From positions 1-34,693 of the forward strand of contig NZ_BKNN01000030.1 of assembly GCF_008993995.1 (NCBI RefSeq): a stretch of DNA of 34,693 nucleotides, written 5' to 3'. Each line of letters starts with the position of its first letter. Position 1 is the first letter of the stretch. This DNA comes from Acinetobacter brisouii (GTDB lineage: Bacteria > Pseudomonadota > Gammaproteobacteria > Pseudomonadales > Moraxellaceae). The notes beneath the pieces were generated by a model. That model made no database searches and was not told the origin of the DNA. It saw nothing but the letters and a program-made list of their open reading frames with translations. Below are positions 25,186 through 34,351 of this stretch, piece after piece. A program made the position numbers and the translations under genes.

Positions 25186-28100
25186 ATGAAAGAAATACTA
25201 AAAAATTTAGTAACAACGATCTCGTTGCCTGAAGATACTTATTTAGACCAAGATGCTGAAATTTTAGAGATTTTTGTTGAAGAGCTTCAGGATATCTTGG
25301 CTGAGTTTGAGCATCTCTTTCCATTATGGCTAGCAGATGCCGATAATGAACAATATTTAAAAGACATTCGCCGTTATTTTCATACTTTGAAAGGGTCTGG
25401 GCGAATGGTTGGGGCGTATCAGGCTGGTGAGCTAGCTTGGACAACTGAAGACTTATTAAATCGAGTAATTGCGAAAAGCGTTGATTTTTCTACGCAGGTT
25501 CAGCAGTTTGCATTGGCATGTTTTCGGGTTTTTCAATATAAGCTTTACCCATTATTGCAACAGCAACAAGCATTAACTCTGGATTTGCGTCCATTGGTGC
25601 TATTGGGGCAGCAGTTACAGCAACAGCAAACACCTGATGCAGCTTTGCATGATTTGCTTATGGTGACTGCAAATCTGAGCAATGAAGCTGATGTGACTGG
25701 GCTTGAGTTGATTGATATTGCGACACCTGAGCTTGTACCTGTCGAGCAGCCTGTAGTCGTGCCTACAGTGGTCGCAAAAGAAGAGCTAGTATTGTCAGAA
25801 ACATTGGCAATTTATCTTGAAGAAGCGTTTGAACATCTTGAAACAATTAATCATTTCTTAAAACAGCTAGATCCATCTGCAAAACAAACAGATGCATTGA
25901 TTCGTGCACTGCATACTCTTAAGGGTAGTTCAGGCATGGCACATATTGAGCCTATTTTTCAGGCGAGTGCGAATGTCGAACATGCTTTAAAAGCCCATTT
26001 GCAGGAAGAGAAATCATTAACTGATGCTGAAAATGATTTATTGGCAAGTTTTTCAGACTTTATTACAGTTTATTTAGCTGATTTGACACCTGAAGGGTCA
26101 GAACAAGGTCAGCAAGCTGCTGAAGAATTCGCTCAAATTTGGAATAATTATCAAGAAAATCAAGAACAAAGCAGACAGGAATTTAGTGTCAGTGGTCTGA
26201 TTAATGATATTATGGCTTTGAATATTGATCATTTGTTGGATGCTGAGCATGACTTTGAAAAGTCTGTTCAAGATGATACAGCAATATATCTAGATCAATT
26301 AATTCATGAGTCTGCAATTTTAAGTGAACATACAGAGAAGTTTTCAACGCTTGCTCTGCACCAGCTTGCAGACAAACTGAAGTCATGTTATCAAAAATTG
26401 CAAGATAAGCGTTGGTTACTCGATTCAGATTATACATTTGAATTGTTTGATCATACCCATCAGGAATTGATTCATTATTTTGACTTGTTAGCAACAGGTC
26501 AAACGGTTTATCTGTCAGGTCAAACAGAGCATGTTCTGAGTGACTTGTTAGACTGGATGAATCAAGTTCAAGAACAGGCAGAAACAACTGAAGCGGGCTT
26601 GGATGTTGCCAGCTATGTTCAGCGTTTGTTGCAAGATCAGCAAGGCGATGCAATTGTACTTGATGATCAAGATTTGGTTGATGTATTCCTCGATGAAGCA
26701 GATGATCTCTTAAGACAAATTGATCATTCATTTAATGTGTATCAAGAAGAGCCAACACATCTAAAAGCACTGAATCATTTAATGCGATATTTACATACCT
26801 TAAAAGGTGGTGCAAATATGATTCAGGCGAAGAATATTGGTCTGATTGCGCATGAATTGGAAACAATCTTTGAGCGTTTGATTAATCAGCAATTACAGAC
26901 ATCACCAAAATTGGTCGCAGTATTGCGTTTGGTTCTTGATGCAATGGGTGATCGTATTGATGTGGTACGTGAATCACAGCAAGATTATGCATCAACTGCA
27001 ACACTCAAAGTTTTGCATGAATTATTGCAGCCATCGATTGATCAAGTACATCAACCATTGATTACTCAAGCACCTGAGTCAGTGATTCCTGTTGACTTAA
27101 TTACAGTAGAGACAGCTTTACCTGTGGCTGTTGAACCTGTGACAACCCATCTGAGTGATCCAATCAGCCGTGTTGCGCAACGTATTTTCAGCGATCATTT
27201 GGCTGTGGAAAGTGCACAGGCAGTGGTCTTACCTGATGCTGACCTGACTTCAATCTTCCTCGATGAAGCTGAAGATTTGTTGGTAGAGCTTGATCATGAT
27301 TTTAATGCTTATTTACAAGAAAATCATAAGCCAGAATATTTGAATGTCTTAATGCGTCATTTGCATACCTTAAAAGGTGGTGCAAATATGATACAAGCAT
27401 CGCAAATTGGTTTGATTGCGCATGAGTTAGAAACAGTATATGAAAAGCTGATTCATCAGCAACTTCAACCTACAGAATATCTACTGGCAGTTTTGCGTTT
27501 GGCTCAAGACCAGATTGCTGAACGTGTTGAAGTGATTCAACAAAAAGGGATTGATTATCCTGCGACAGCAACATTGCAGGTTTTACATGAGCTTGCAACA
27601 GTTGAATCTGAATCTGAATCTGCCCAAGCCGTAGGGCAGAATGAAGTTGTTGCGGTACGTGAAGTTGAGGCTGTTAAATCAGAAGATGCTGAATTGCAAG
27701 CCATGATTCATCAAAGCTTCCTTGAAGAAACTCAAGAGCTTATTCAGCGAATTCGTGCTCAGTTGCAGGCGTGGTTTGATGACCGTACTAACCGTAGTTT
27801 ATTGCTTCAGTTACAACGTGATACGCATACCATTAAAGGTGCTGCACGTATGGCAGGCATACAGCCTGTCATTGACATTACAACAGCATTAGAAAATACA
27901 TTTGAACAATTTGCATTGCGTCAATTTAGCTCAAATGTATATGACAATTTGCTATTGAATACTATTGCATGGCTACAAATTTCAATTCATGCAAATCAAT
28001 ATGATGATGTTGAACCATTAAAACGTCAGCTTGCAGCGATTGAATTTATTGATTTGTCTGCACAGTTGCCACAACAGGTTGCAGGTCAATTTGATACAGC

Positions 28101-30024
28101 GATTAGTAGCTTCGCTGGCTTTGTTGAAGGGGATGGTACAGAGCCTCCTTCAATGCTTGGTGAGTGGGATACAGAAAGCACGACAGATCAAAGCAATGAG
28201 ATGATTCGTATTTCTGCTGGTCTAGTTGAGAAGATGATCAACTTGACGGGTGAAAATGCAATTAACCGCTCGCGTATTGAAATGGGAATCAGCCAATTCA
28301 CCACGACATTAAATGAAATGGAATTGGCAATTCAGCGTTTATCCGATCAGTTACGTCGAATGGAAGGCGAACTTGAAACGCAAATTATTGCTAAACATGG
28401 CATGGAAAATTCGCGTTATGCTGACTTTGACCCATTGGAAATGGACCAATATTCGTCATTGAACCAGTTATCTAAATCGCTTGCCGAATCTGCTTCGGAT
28501 TTGATTGACTTTAAAGTCACCCTTGCAGATAAAGTTCGTGATGCGGAAGCTTTGCTGTTACAACAATCTCGTATTCAGGCAGAAATGCAAGATGGCTTGA
28601 TGCGTGTACGACTTGTACCATTCTCACGTATTGTCAGCCGTTTACAACGTTTAGTTCGTCAAACCTCATCCACCTTGAATCGTGCGGTCAATCTGAATTT
28701 GGTCAATCAAGATGCCGAGCTTGACCGTAGTATTCTTGAGCGTTTGGTTACGCCATTAGAGCATATGCTACGTAATGCAATTGACCATGGTATTGAATCA
28801 GGTGAAGAGCGTCTTGCAGCACGTAAACCTGAAGCTGGTCGTATTGAAATTGAAATCAGTCGTCAAGGTTCAGACATTATTGTTGAAGTACGTGATGATG
28901 GTCGTGGTATTGATCCAAGCAAAATTGAAAATAAAGCACGTCAATTAGGCTTAATCAGTGCTGATCACAACTTAACTCAGCAAGAAATTTTACAGTACAT
29001 TTTCCATTCAGGCTTAACCACCGCAAAAGCTGTAACTCAGATTTCGGGTCGTGGTGTTGGTCTAGATGTTGTACAAAGTGAAATTAAGACATTAGGTGGT
29101 CACATTTCTATTCGTTCTGAACAAGGACGTGGTTCAACCTTTGTTATTCGTGTACCAACGACTGTAGCGGTGAGTGATGCCTTGATGGTAAAAGTCGCTG
29201 ATCAGCAATTTGCGATTCCATTGACTCAGATTGAACGTATTGTTCGAATTTCACCGCAAGCTTTGGCGGATTACTTTGAAAGTAATGACGAAGTGTTTGG
29301 TATTGATGGTCAAAAATATAAGCTGCGCTATGTATCGGAGTTTGTGGGCTATCAACCTCAGCCACGTTTAGCCAATATTGGGCATTCACTCCCTGTATTA
29401 TTAATTAAAGGGAATAACAACCAAACTGTTGCGCTATTAGTCGATCAGTTGATCGGTTCTCGTGCACAGATTGTTGTAAAACCATTAGGACAACAGCTAG
29501 CGAAAATTGATGCAATTGGTGGTGCAACCATTTTGGGTGATGGTCAGGTATGTTTGATTCTAGATGGTCATAATATTGCCCGCCGTATTCAAAGTACACA
29601 ACGTACGACAGCATTGACTGAACAGCGTCGTGATACTGTGAAAGCTACCCGTGCTCGTCAATTGGTGATGATTGTCGATGACTCTGTGACAGTACGTAAG
29701 GTAACTTCGCGCTTATTAGAACGTCATGGTTATGATGTGGTGACTGCTAAAGATGGTGTCGATGCAATTGAGCAAATTGAGCATATCAAACCAGATGTAA
29801 TGTTGCTCGATATTGAAATGCCACGAATGGATGGTTTCGAAGTAACCAATATGTTACGTCACCATTCAATTTATCGAGATTTACCAATCATCATGATTAC
29901 ATCACGTACAGGTGAAAAACACCGTGAGCGTGCATTTAGCTTGGGCGTAACGCACTATATGGGTAAACCATTCCAAGAAGCAGATTTGCTCCAGCATATT
30001 GAGCAAGTTTTGGAAAAGGCTTGA
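25186..30024 (+). CDS. chpA: Chemosensory hybrid histidine kinase ChpA (multi-Hpt CheA)
   Basis: ChpA is the kinase of the Pil-Chp system, phosphorylating PilG and PilH. The 1612-residue protein carries five Hpt domains with phosphorylatable His: H66 (YFHTLKGSGR), H243 (LHTLKGSSG), H537, H727 (both LHTLKGGANMIQ) and H881 (THTIKGAAR). A region at about 345-440 may be a degenerate Hpt without the motif. A dimerisation/HATPase core has N1197 in RNAIDHGIE, then DDGRGIDPSKI and GRGVGLDVV. A CheW-like domain and a C-terminal receiver follow, with D1542 in MLLDIEMPRMDG. It is shorter than P. aeruginosa ChpA (about 2470 residues, with additional Hpt/Spt/Tpt domains). Hpt3 and Hpt4 are near-identical in blocks, suggesting internal duplication. 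The gene ends 12 bases before a CheW-like gene. Confidence 0.94.
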   Translation: MKEILKNLVTTISLPEDTYLDQDAEILEIFVEELQDILAEFEHLFPLWLADADNEQYLKDIRRYFHTLKGSGRMVGAYQAGELAWTTEDLLNRVIAKSVDFSTQVQQFALACFRVFQYKLYPLLQQQQALTLDLRPLVLLGQQLQQQQTPDAALHDLLMVTANLSNEADVTGLELIDIATPELVPVEQPVVVPTVVAKEELVLSETLAIYLEEAFEHLETINHFLKQLDPSAKQTDALIRALHTLKGSSGMAHIEPIFQASANVEHALKAHLQEEKSLTDAENDLLASFSDFITVYLADLTPEGSEQGQQAAEEFAQIWNNYQENQEQSRQEFSVSGLINDIMALNIDHLLDAEHDFEKSVQDDTAIYLDQLIHESAILSEHTEKFSTLALHQLADKLKSCYQKLQDKRWLLDSDYTFELFDHTHQELIHYFDLLATGQTVYLSGQTEHVLSDLLDWMNQVQEQAETTEAGLDVASYVQRLLQDQQGDAIVLDDQDLVDVFLDEADDLLRQIDHSFNVYQEEPTHLKALNHLMRYLHTLKGGANMIQAKNIGLIAHELETIFERLINQQLQTSPKLVAVLRLVLDAMGDRIDVVRESQQDYASTATLKVLHELLQPSIDQVHQPLITQAPESVIPVDLITVETALPVAVEPVTTHLSDPISRVAQRIFSDHLAVESAQAVVLPDADLTSIFLDEAEDLLVELDHDFNAYLQENHKPEYLNVLMRHLHTLKGGANMIQASQIGLIAHELETVYEKLIHQQLQPTEYLLAVLRLAQDQIAERVEVIQQKGIDYPATATLQVLHELATVESESESAQAVGQNEVVAVREVEAVKSEDAELQAMIHQSFLEETQELIQRIRAQLQAWFDDRTNRSLLLQLQRDTHTIKGAARMAGIQPVIDITTALENTFEQFALRQFSSNVYDNLLLNTIAWLQISIHANQYDDVEPLKRQLAAIEFIDLSAQLPQQVAGQFDTAISSFAGFVEGDGTEPPSMLGEWDTESTTDQSNEMIRISAGLVEKMINLTGENAINRSRIEMGISQFTTTLNEMELAIQRLSDQLRRMEGELETQIIAKHGMENSRYADFDPLEMDQYSSLNQLSKSLAESASDLIDFKVTLADKVRDAEALLLQQSRIQAEMQDGLMRVRLVPFSRIVSRLQRLVRQTSSTLNRAVNLNLVNQDAELDRSILERLVTPLEHMLRNAIDHGIESGEERLAARKPEAGRIEIEISRQGSDIIVEVRDDGRGIDPSKIENKARQLGLISADHNLTQQEILQYIFHSGLTTAKAVTQISGRGVGLDVVQSEIKTLGGHISIRSEQGRGSTFVIRVPTTVAVSDALMVKVADQQFAIPLTQIERIVRISPQALADYFESNDEVFGIDGQKYKLRYVSEFVGYQPQPRLANIGHSLPVLLIKGNNNQTVALLVDQLIGSRAQIVVKPLGQQLAKIDAIGGATILGDGQVCLILDGHNIARRIQSTQRTTALTEQRRDTVKATRARQLVMIVDDSVTVRKVTSRLLERHGYDVVTAKDGVDAIEQIEHIKPDVMLLDIEMPRMDGFEVTNMLRHHSIYRDLPIIMITSRTGEKHRERAFSLGVTHYMGKPFQEADLLQHIEQVLEKA

Positions 30025-30036
30025 GGATAATCACGA

Positions 30037-30486
30037 ATGAATACTGAACGTGTACATGAAATTGACCAACAAGAATTACAGCACTTAATTTCTGTTTCAA
30101 CAGGATTTATTGATGCTTATATTATTGAGTGTTATAACCAAGTGCCGATGCTGATTCCTCAAAATATTGTATTGTCTGCACAAAACAGTCCAACACAGGT
30201 CAATGCTTTGACATGGCATGAGGTGGATTTACCTGTTTATTCAATTCATAACCCGAATGTAAAAGATGGAATTGCTTTGATTATTGAAGGGGAGGAAATT
30301 ACGCAGCGTTTTGCATTGCTGTGTAATGACATGCCACAAGGTATTCGCCTACGTATTTCTGAGGTTGTAGATGATGATCGCCCTGTCGATGACGTGAAAG
30401 TCTTTCAGTATGTGGTCTCTGAAGGTAAACAGTACCAGATTCCGAACTTGGTCGAGATTCAGCGTGCCTTAGGTATAACGATCTAG
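30037..30486 (+). CDS. CheW-like protein (ChpC-type)
   Basis: This 149-residue product is a single CheW-like domain. It contains MLIPQNIVLSAQ, a central VDLPVYSIHNP and the C-terminal LVEIQRALGI. It starts 12 bases after chpA and is last in the operon, in the place of ChpC in P. aeruginosa, a second CheW-type adaptor. The similarity to PilI is low. It lacks the N-I-R-G motif of PilI. It could link other receptors to ChpA or modify the response. A strong bidirectional terminator follows. Confidence 0.7.
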   Translation: MNTERVHEIDQQELQHLISVSTGFIDAYIIECYNQVPMLIPQNIVLSAQNSPTQVNALTWHEVDLPVYSIHNPNVKDGIALIIEGEEITQRFALLCNDMPQGIRLRISEVVDDDRPVDDVKVFQYVVSEGKQYQIPNLVEIQRALGITI

Positions 30487-30503
30487 TCTGCGTGTGATTT
30501 CGA

Positions 30504-30533
30504 AAAGAAGCCTTCATACGTGAAGGCTTCTTT
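30504..30533. terminator. Bidirectional terminator between the pil-chp operon and dapE
   Basis: AAAGAAGCCTTCA (30504-30516) pairs with TGAAGGCTTCTTT (30521-30533), loop TACG, followed by T-rich sequence on the plus strand. The dapE stop is 6 bases away. Confidence 0.87.
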
Positions 30534-30538
30534 CATTT

Positions 30539-31672
30539 TTAGGCAAGAAGTTGCACTAAAATTTCTTCATAGATATGAGCAAGAGGCTCAAGATCATCAA
30601 CATTGACATGTTCATTGATTTGGTGAATTGTTGCATTTAAAACGCCTAATTCAAGAACTTGTGCACCTGTTGGTGCAATAAAGCGACCATCTGAAGTACC
30701 GCCACTGGTCGAAAGTTCGGTTTCAATTCCACAGACATGACGAATAGCATGTTGTGTTGCTTGAACCAACTCGCCAACTGGCGTTAAAAATGGTAAGCCT
30801 GAGAGTGTCCATTGAATGTCGAAAGTGAGACCATGCTTGTTGAGGATCTCAATTACACGCGCCTGTAACTGCTCAGCAGTGACTTCAGTACAATAACGGA
30901 AGTTGAAAGTCACTTTCAATGTGCCCGGAATGACATTGGTTGCCCCAGTGCCTGCATGAATATTGGAGATTTGGAAAGATGTTGCAGGGAAGTATTCATT
31001 GCCATGATCCCAAACAGTCGTACATAGTTCATTAATCGCAGCAGATGCTTGATGGATTGGGTTGTTGGCAAGGTGAGGGTAGGCAACATGACCTTGCTTA
31101 CCTTGAATGGTGAGTACAGCATTGAGTGAACCGCGCCGACCATTTTTAACAATATCTCCAAGGCGATGCGTACTTGATGGTTCACCGACCAAACACCATT
31201 TCAGTTTTTCTTGGCGAGCTTCTAAGGTTTCAATCACTTTCACTGTGCCGTTAATTGCAGGGCCTTCTTCATCAGAAGTAATCAAATAAGCAATTGAACC
31301 TTTGTGATCAGGGTGTTTGGCAACAAAGCGTTCCGTTGCCACGACCATCGCAGCTAGGGCTGTTTTCATGTCAGCACTACCGCGCCCATATAGTTTCCCA
31401 TCTTTAATTTCAGGCTGAAATGGCTGAGTTTTCCAATCATCTAAGTTACCTGTAGGTACAACATCAGTATGTCCTGCAAAACAAAATACAGGTTCTGTTG
31501 TGCCACGACGTGCCCATAGATTGTCAACATCTCCAAAACGCATAGGTTCAATGTTAAAACCAGCATTTGCAAGGCGTTCTGCCATGATGTTTTGGCAATT
31601 GTGATCAACGGGTGTGACTGAGGGTTGGCGTAAAAGTTGTAAACTAAGATCGAGAGTTTCAGAGGTAGACAT
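30539..31672 (-). CDS. dapE: Succinyl-diaminopimelate desuccinylase
   Basis: DapE hydrolyses N-succinyl-L,L-diaminopimelate, a late step to lysine and peptidoglycan diaminopimelate. The 377-residue di-zinc amidohydrolase (M20 family) shows metal and catalytic residues: H68 and D70 in [10 protein letters not shown]101 in GRGSADMK, E135 (catalytic) and E136 in SDEEGPA, E164 in GEPSST, and a C-terminal His in NATIHQINE. The dimerisation lid domain is at about 180-295. The length matches E. coli (375). It is transcribed alone, flanked by bidirectional terminators on both sides. Confidence 0.95.
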   Translation of the reverse strand: MSTSETLDLSLQLLRQPSVTPVDHNCQNIMAERLANAGFNIEPMRFGDVDNLWARRGTTEPVFCFAGHTDVVPTGNLDDWKTQPFQPEIKDGKLYGRGSADMKTALAAMVVATERFVAKHPDHKGSIAYLITSDEEGPAINGTVKVIETLEARQEKLKWCLVGEPSSTHRLGDIVKNGRRGSLNAVLTIQGKQGHVAYPHLANNPIHQASAAINELCTTVWDHGNEYFPATSFQISNIHAGTGATNVIPGTLKVTFNFRYCTEVTAEQLQARVIEILNKHGLTFDIQWTLSGLPFLTPVGELVQATQHAIRHVCGIETELSTSGGTSDGRFIAPTGAQVLELGVLNATIHQINEHVNVDDLEPLAHIYEEILVQLLA

Positions 31673-31731
31673 AAGCAGCAGGAATATAACAGGCTAGAAT
31701 TTGCTGATTATGATAGGGGAAACGTTGTCAT

Positions 31732-31764
31732 AAAAAAACCTTATCGGAAAGATAAGGTTTTTTT
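31732..31764. terminator. Bidirectional terminator between the entericidin-like gene and dapE
   Basis: AAAAAAACCTTATC (31732-31745) pairs with GATAAGGTTTTTTT (31751-31764), loop GGAAA. It ends the small lipoprotein transcript 22 bases past its stop. Confidence 0.88.
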
Positions 31765-31785
31765 AAAACTGGATATCCAGGAAAA

Positions 31786-31926
31786 TTACATTTTTTCTTG
31801 CGTTTTCGTTGCAGTATCCGATACAGCATGACCTGCTGTTGATACATCCTGACCAACCCCACGCACAGTATTACAACCTGTAAGAACAACAGCGAGAGCG
31901 ATTGAAGCAAATAGAATTTTTTTCAT
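31786..31926 (-). CDS. Entericidin-like small lipoprotein
   Basis: This 46-codon gene is on the minus strand. It begins MKKILFASIALAVVLTGC, a lipoprotein signal peptide with lipobox LTGC (Cys18). The mature 29 residues (NTVRGVGQDVSTAGHAVSDT and then ATKTQEKM) show the entericidin A/B pattern: N-T-x-R-G-x-G-x-D, then an amphipathic Ala/Ser/Thr-rich helix. Entericidins are outer-membrane lipopeptides linked to stationary-phase lysis and its antidote. The ribosome site TTGGAG is 8 bases before the ATG at 31926. Only one entericidin is present, not the A/B pair. Whether it acts as a toxin or simply as a small envelope lipoprotein is unknown. Confidence 0.85.
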   Translation of the reverse strand: MKKILFASIALAVVLTGCNTVRGVGQDVSTAGHAVSDTATKTQEKM

Positions 31927-32002
31927 TAAGAGTCTCCAAGGTTACATTTTTTGTTAATGTAGACTCAGCATAAACAAGCCAGATTGGAAAAAGTATTGAT
32001 GT

Positions 32003-32920
32003 TTAACACTTAAAATGTAATTCATTGTAGCATTTGTATACAAAATCAATGAGCGCAGGTTGGCGATACATATAAGGCTGCTGTGAGCTAAAATCATAAT
32101 AAAGATCATTACACCACCAAATTGCAGGTGCAGATGTTGCTTGTGTATTCGGGCAAATCCATTCATGTCGTGTGAGACGATACATGGGCTGTTGGGGAAT
32201 AGTATGTCCCCATTTTCCTAAACGTCGAGCAGTTTGAATCCATGCTGGAATTGTAACTGCGGTAACATTTGGTAAAAATAATTGCCCTTTTAAAATAGCA
32301 AATTTCTGCTGAATATCGAGAGAGGATACATGTTCAAACTGAAATTGGCGCTCAGTAAAATGCCGTAGCTTCTTGAGAAAAGTATCATCACGATTTAAGC
32401 CATACCAATGAGGCAAAGTATAATCACCTTCTGCTAAATAGTATTTTAAAGCAACTTCCCAGTGTTCGATGCGTTGTGTTTGATGATTCAATAGCAGAAA
32501 GTCAAGTTCGCCTAAAGTTTTAGCCCCCTCGATTTGTTGTAGGCTATGTCCAATCACTTCATAGGGATGATAACGCTGCTCAGGGTTGTCTTGTAACCAA
32601 AACCAGATCAACATTTCAAAGCGTAATCCTAGACGTGTACTTTTAAGCTGTGCAAGAAACTGTAGTAATGGAGCAGGATTTTGGTCTAATTCTATTAGGC
32701 GCTCCTGATATTGCTGATAGTATTTTTGCCATAGTTCAGCAGGGTGTATTTCAAAAGCGTGTTGAATGTTTAATTCAGTGGGTAAGTGTTGAATTAAATT
32801 TGGGCTTGCAATTGTAAAAGCGAGTTGCCGTACACAAGGTTGTCGGAAGTTTAACCAAGGTTCGAAATAAGTCGTGGTTTGTGCAGAATAGGCAAGCATT
32901 AAAATTACACCAAACACCAT
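32003..32920 (-). CDS. DUF1853 family protein
   Basis: The 305-residue protein matches the DUF1853 pattern: LNFRQPCVRQLAFTIASPNL near the N-terminus, then LGLRFEMLIWFWLQ, the acidic GELDFLLLN with HWEVALKYYLAEG (about 130-160), and a Trp-rich tail. The combination of a G-E-x-D-F strand with a downstream E-x-A-x-K-Y recalls PD-(D/E)xK nucleases (Asp139, Glu156 and Lys160 by eye), but that is only a pattern. The family has no established function. The ATG at 32920 has TAAGG five bases upstream and is kept in preference to an ATG at 32899. It is divergent from the DUF454 gene with only 42 bases between. Confidence 0.78.
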   Translation of the reverse strand: MVFGVILMLAYSAQTTTYFEPWLNFRQPCVRQLAFTIASPNLIQHLPTELNIQHAFEIHPAELWQKYYQQYQERLIELDQNPAPLLQFLAQLKSTRLGLRFEMLIWFWLQDNPEQRYHPYEVIGHSLQQIEGAKTLGELDFLLLNHQTQRIEHWEVALKYYLAEGDYTLPHWYGLNRDDTFLKKLRHFTERQFQFEHVSSLDIQQKFAILKGQLFLPNVTAVTIPAWIQTARRLGKWGHTIPQQPMYRLTRHEWICPNTQATSAPAIWWCNDLYYDFSSQQPYMYRQPALIDFVYKCYNELHFKC

Positions 32921-32928
32921 GAAAACCT

Positions 32929-32934
32929 TATACT
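32929..32934 (+). promoter_or_regulatory. Possible -10 box for the DUF454 gene
   Basis: TATACT in the 42-base divergent gap, 28 bases before the DUF454 start codon. The -35 would lie inside the DUF1853 coding sequence and is weak. Confidence 0.3.
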
Positions 32935-32962
32935 AGCATTGTTCATCTAAGCAGACTGTTGA

Positions 32963-33340
32963 ATGAAAACATTGTTTTGGCGCATGCTGGTCATTATTTT
33001 CTTAGTATTAGCAATCATAGGTGCAATTTTACCAGGTGTGCCGACAACCGTTTTTTTGATTTTAGCAGCATGGGCAGCATCAAAAGGCTGGCCACAAGTC
33101 GATGCATGGTTACTCAAACACCCCAAATATGGCCCAACACTCCGTAATTGGCGTGAGCATGGAACTGTGCCACGTAAGGCGAAATATTGGGCATCGGGGA
33201 TGATGTTACTGAGTGGTATTATTATGCTGTTTACCAAAGCACCACTGTTAGTTAAATTATTTACGGATGTCACTATGCTGATCGTGGCGATTTGGTTGTG
33301 GCAAAGACCCGAACCCACTAAAAATTCTCTGAGAAAATAA
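32963..33340 (+). CDS. DUF454 (YbaN-like) inner-membrane protein
   Basis: The 125-residue product has the DUF454 layout: an N-terminal helix pair with LGAILPGVPTTVF-type sequence (here IGAILPGVPTTVFLILAAWA, about 19-38), a conserved amphipathic piece WLLKHPKYGPTLRNWREHG (about 49-67), then two more hydrophobic helices (about 76-92 and 97-114). Function of the family is unknown. The stop codon overlaps the start of the next gene (TAATG), so the L,D-transpeptidase-like protein is translationally coupled to it. The ribosome site is weak. Confidence 0.85.
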   Translation: MKTLFWRMLVIIFLVLAIIGAILPGVPTTVFLILAAWAASKGWPQVDAWLLKHPKYGPTLRNWREHGTVPRKAKYWASGMMLLSGIIMLFTKAPLLVKLFTDVTMLIVAIWLWQRPEPTKNSLRK

Positions 33341-33873
33341 TGATACTTCCTGCTTCATTACAAGATGCTGATATTTTAATTGACCTCAAAACCCAAACTT
33401 TACTTTTGCCAAAATTCAATAAACAGTATTCAATTTCATCAGGGTTGAATGGTATTGGCGAAGCTGAAAACAGTGGTAAAACCCCTCGTGGTTGGCATCA
33501 AATTTCTGAAAAATTTGGACATAATTTACCAATTAATAGCGTTTTTATTGCCCGTCAAGCAACAGGCGAGGTTTTTTCAACAGAATATGCACAGCAGTTT
33601 CCTGAACGTGACTGGATTTTATCTCGAATTTTATGGCTCAAAGGTTTAGAAGCTGGATTTAATCTGGGTGAGGGCTGTGATACGTATCGCCGTTATATCT
33701 ATATTCATGGAACTCCTGAGGATCAGCCAATGGGTATTGCGGCATCGCATGGTTGTATTCGGATGCGAAATCAGGATGTCATAGAGGTGTTTGATCTCAT
33801 CAATGAAGGTGCTTTAGTATATTTATCGGAATATCAATTTGATCAACAAATTTATGATTCCCTTAAAATTTAA
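33340..33873 (+). CDS. L,D-transpeptidase (YkuD domain) protein
   Basis: The 177-residue protein has a YkuD catalytic domain (about 10-160). The active site is clear: H123 in IYIHGTP, and S-H-G-C-I-R-M with H137, G138, catalytic C139 and R141. L,D-transpeptidases crosslink peptidoglycan or attach lipoproteins to it. There is no signal peptide or lipobox at the N-terminus (MILPASLQDADILIDLKTQT), unlike most envelope enzymes of this type, although some short Gram-negative YkuD proteins are the same. It is coupled by a 1-base overlap to the DUF454 gene. No terminator is seen before the tRNA promoter. Confidence 0.9.
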   Translation: MILPASLQDADILIDLKTQTLLLPKFNKQYSISSGLNGIGEAENSGKTPRGWHQISEKFGHNLPINSVFIARQATGEVFSTEYAQQFPERDWILSRILWLKGLEAGFNLGEGCDTYRRYIYIHGTPEDQPMGIAASHGCIRMRNQDVIEVFDLINEGALVYLSEYQFDQQIYDSLKI

Positions 33874-33977
33874 CAATATAGATGCATATAATTTATTCAA
33901 ATCTGTCTAATTTTGCGAAAAATAACTTATTTTTTAATCATTCAGATACAAAAAGTGCGAAATGCATCGAAAAGCGT

Positions 33978-34005
33978 TTGACACTAGATCAAGATTCTCT
34001 ATAAT
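33978..34005 (+). promoter_or_regulatory. Strong promoter of the tRNA operon
   Basis: Consensus TTGACA (33978-33983) and TATAAT (34000-34005), 16-base spacer, 27 bases before the first tRNA. The discriminator just after the -10 (GCACCTC) is G+C-rich, as expected of stringently controlled stable-RNA promoters. Confidence 0.85.
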
Positions 34006-34032
34006 GCACCTCACAAACGATAAAGACGTTAA

Positions 34033-34108
34033 GGGCGCTTAGCTCAGTTGGTAGAGCGTCTGCCTTACAAGCAGAATGTCGGCGGTTCGATCCCGTCAGC
34101 GCCCACCA
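34033..34108 (+). tRNA. tRNA-Val (TAC anticodon), copy 1
   Basis: 76 bases with acceptor GGGCGCT/AGCGCCC, encoded CCA, T arm GGTTCGATCC and anticodon loop CTTACAA (TAC). Confidence 0.97.
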
Positions 34109-34131
34109 AGCCTTTACGTTAAGATCTTAGT

Positions 34132-34208
34132 GCAGCGGTAGTTCAGTTGGTTAGAATACCGGCCTGTCACGCCGGGGGTCGCGGGTTCGAGCCCCGTCCG
34201 CTGCGCCA
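34132..34208 (+). tRNA. tRNA-Asp (GTC anticodon), copy 1
   Basis: 77 bases, acceptor GCAGCGG/CCGCTGC, encoded CCA after G, anticodon stem CCGGC/GCCGG with loop CTGTCAC (GTC). Confidence 0.97.
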
Positions 34209-34255
34209 CTTTAGATCTTAATCATTGTTTGTACCCAAATGCGATATGCGTAAAT

Positions 34256-34332
34256 GCAGCGGTAGTTCAGTTGGTTAGAATACCGGCCTGTCACGCCGGG
34301 GGTCGCGGGTTCGAGCCCCGTCCGCTGCGCCA
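34256..34332 (+). tRNA. tRNA-Asp (GTC anticodon), copy 2
   Basis: Identical in sequence to copy 1, 124 bases further on, after a spacer not shared with the later units. Confidence 0.97.
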
Positions 34333-34351
34333 TTTACAAAAACGCTTTTGA

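Noticed and set aside
31728-31910. 60-codon ORF over the entericidin-like gene
   Set aside because: It is a frame shadow: it reads through the terminator hairpin and has no family match, whereas the overlapping 46-codon frame has a lipobox and a ribosome site.
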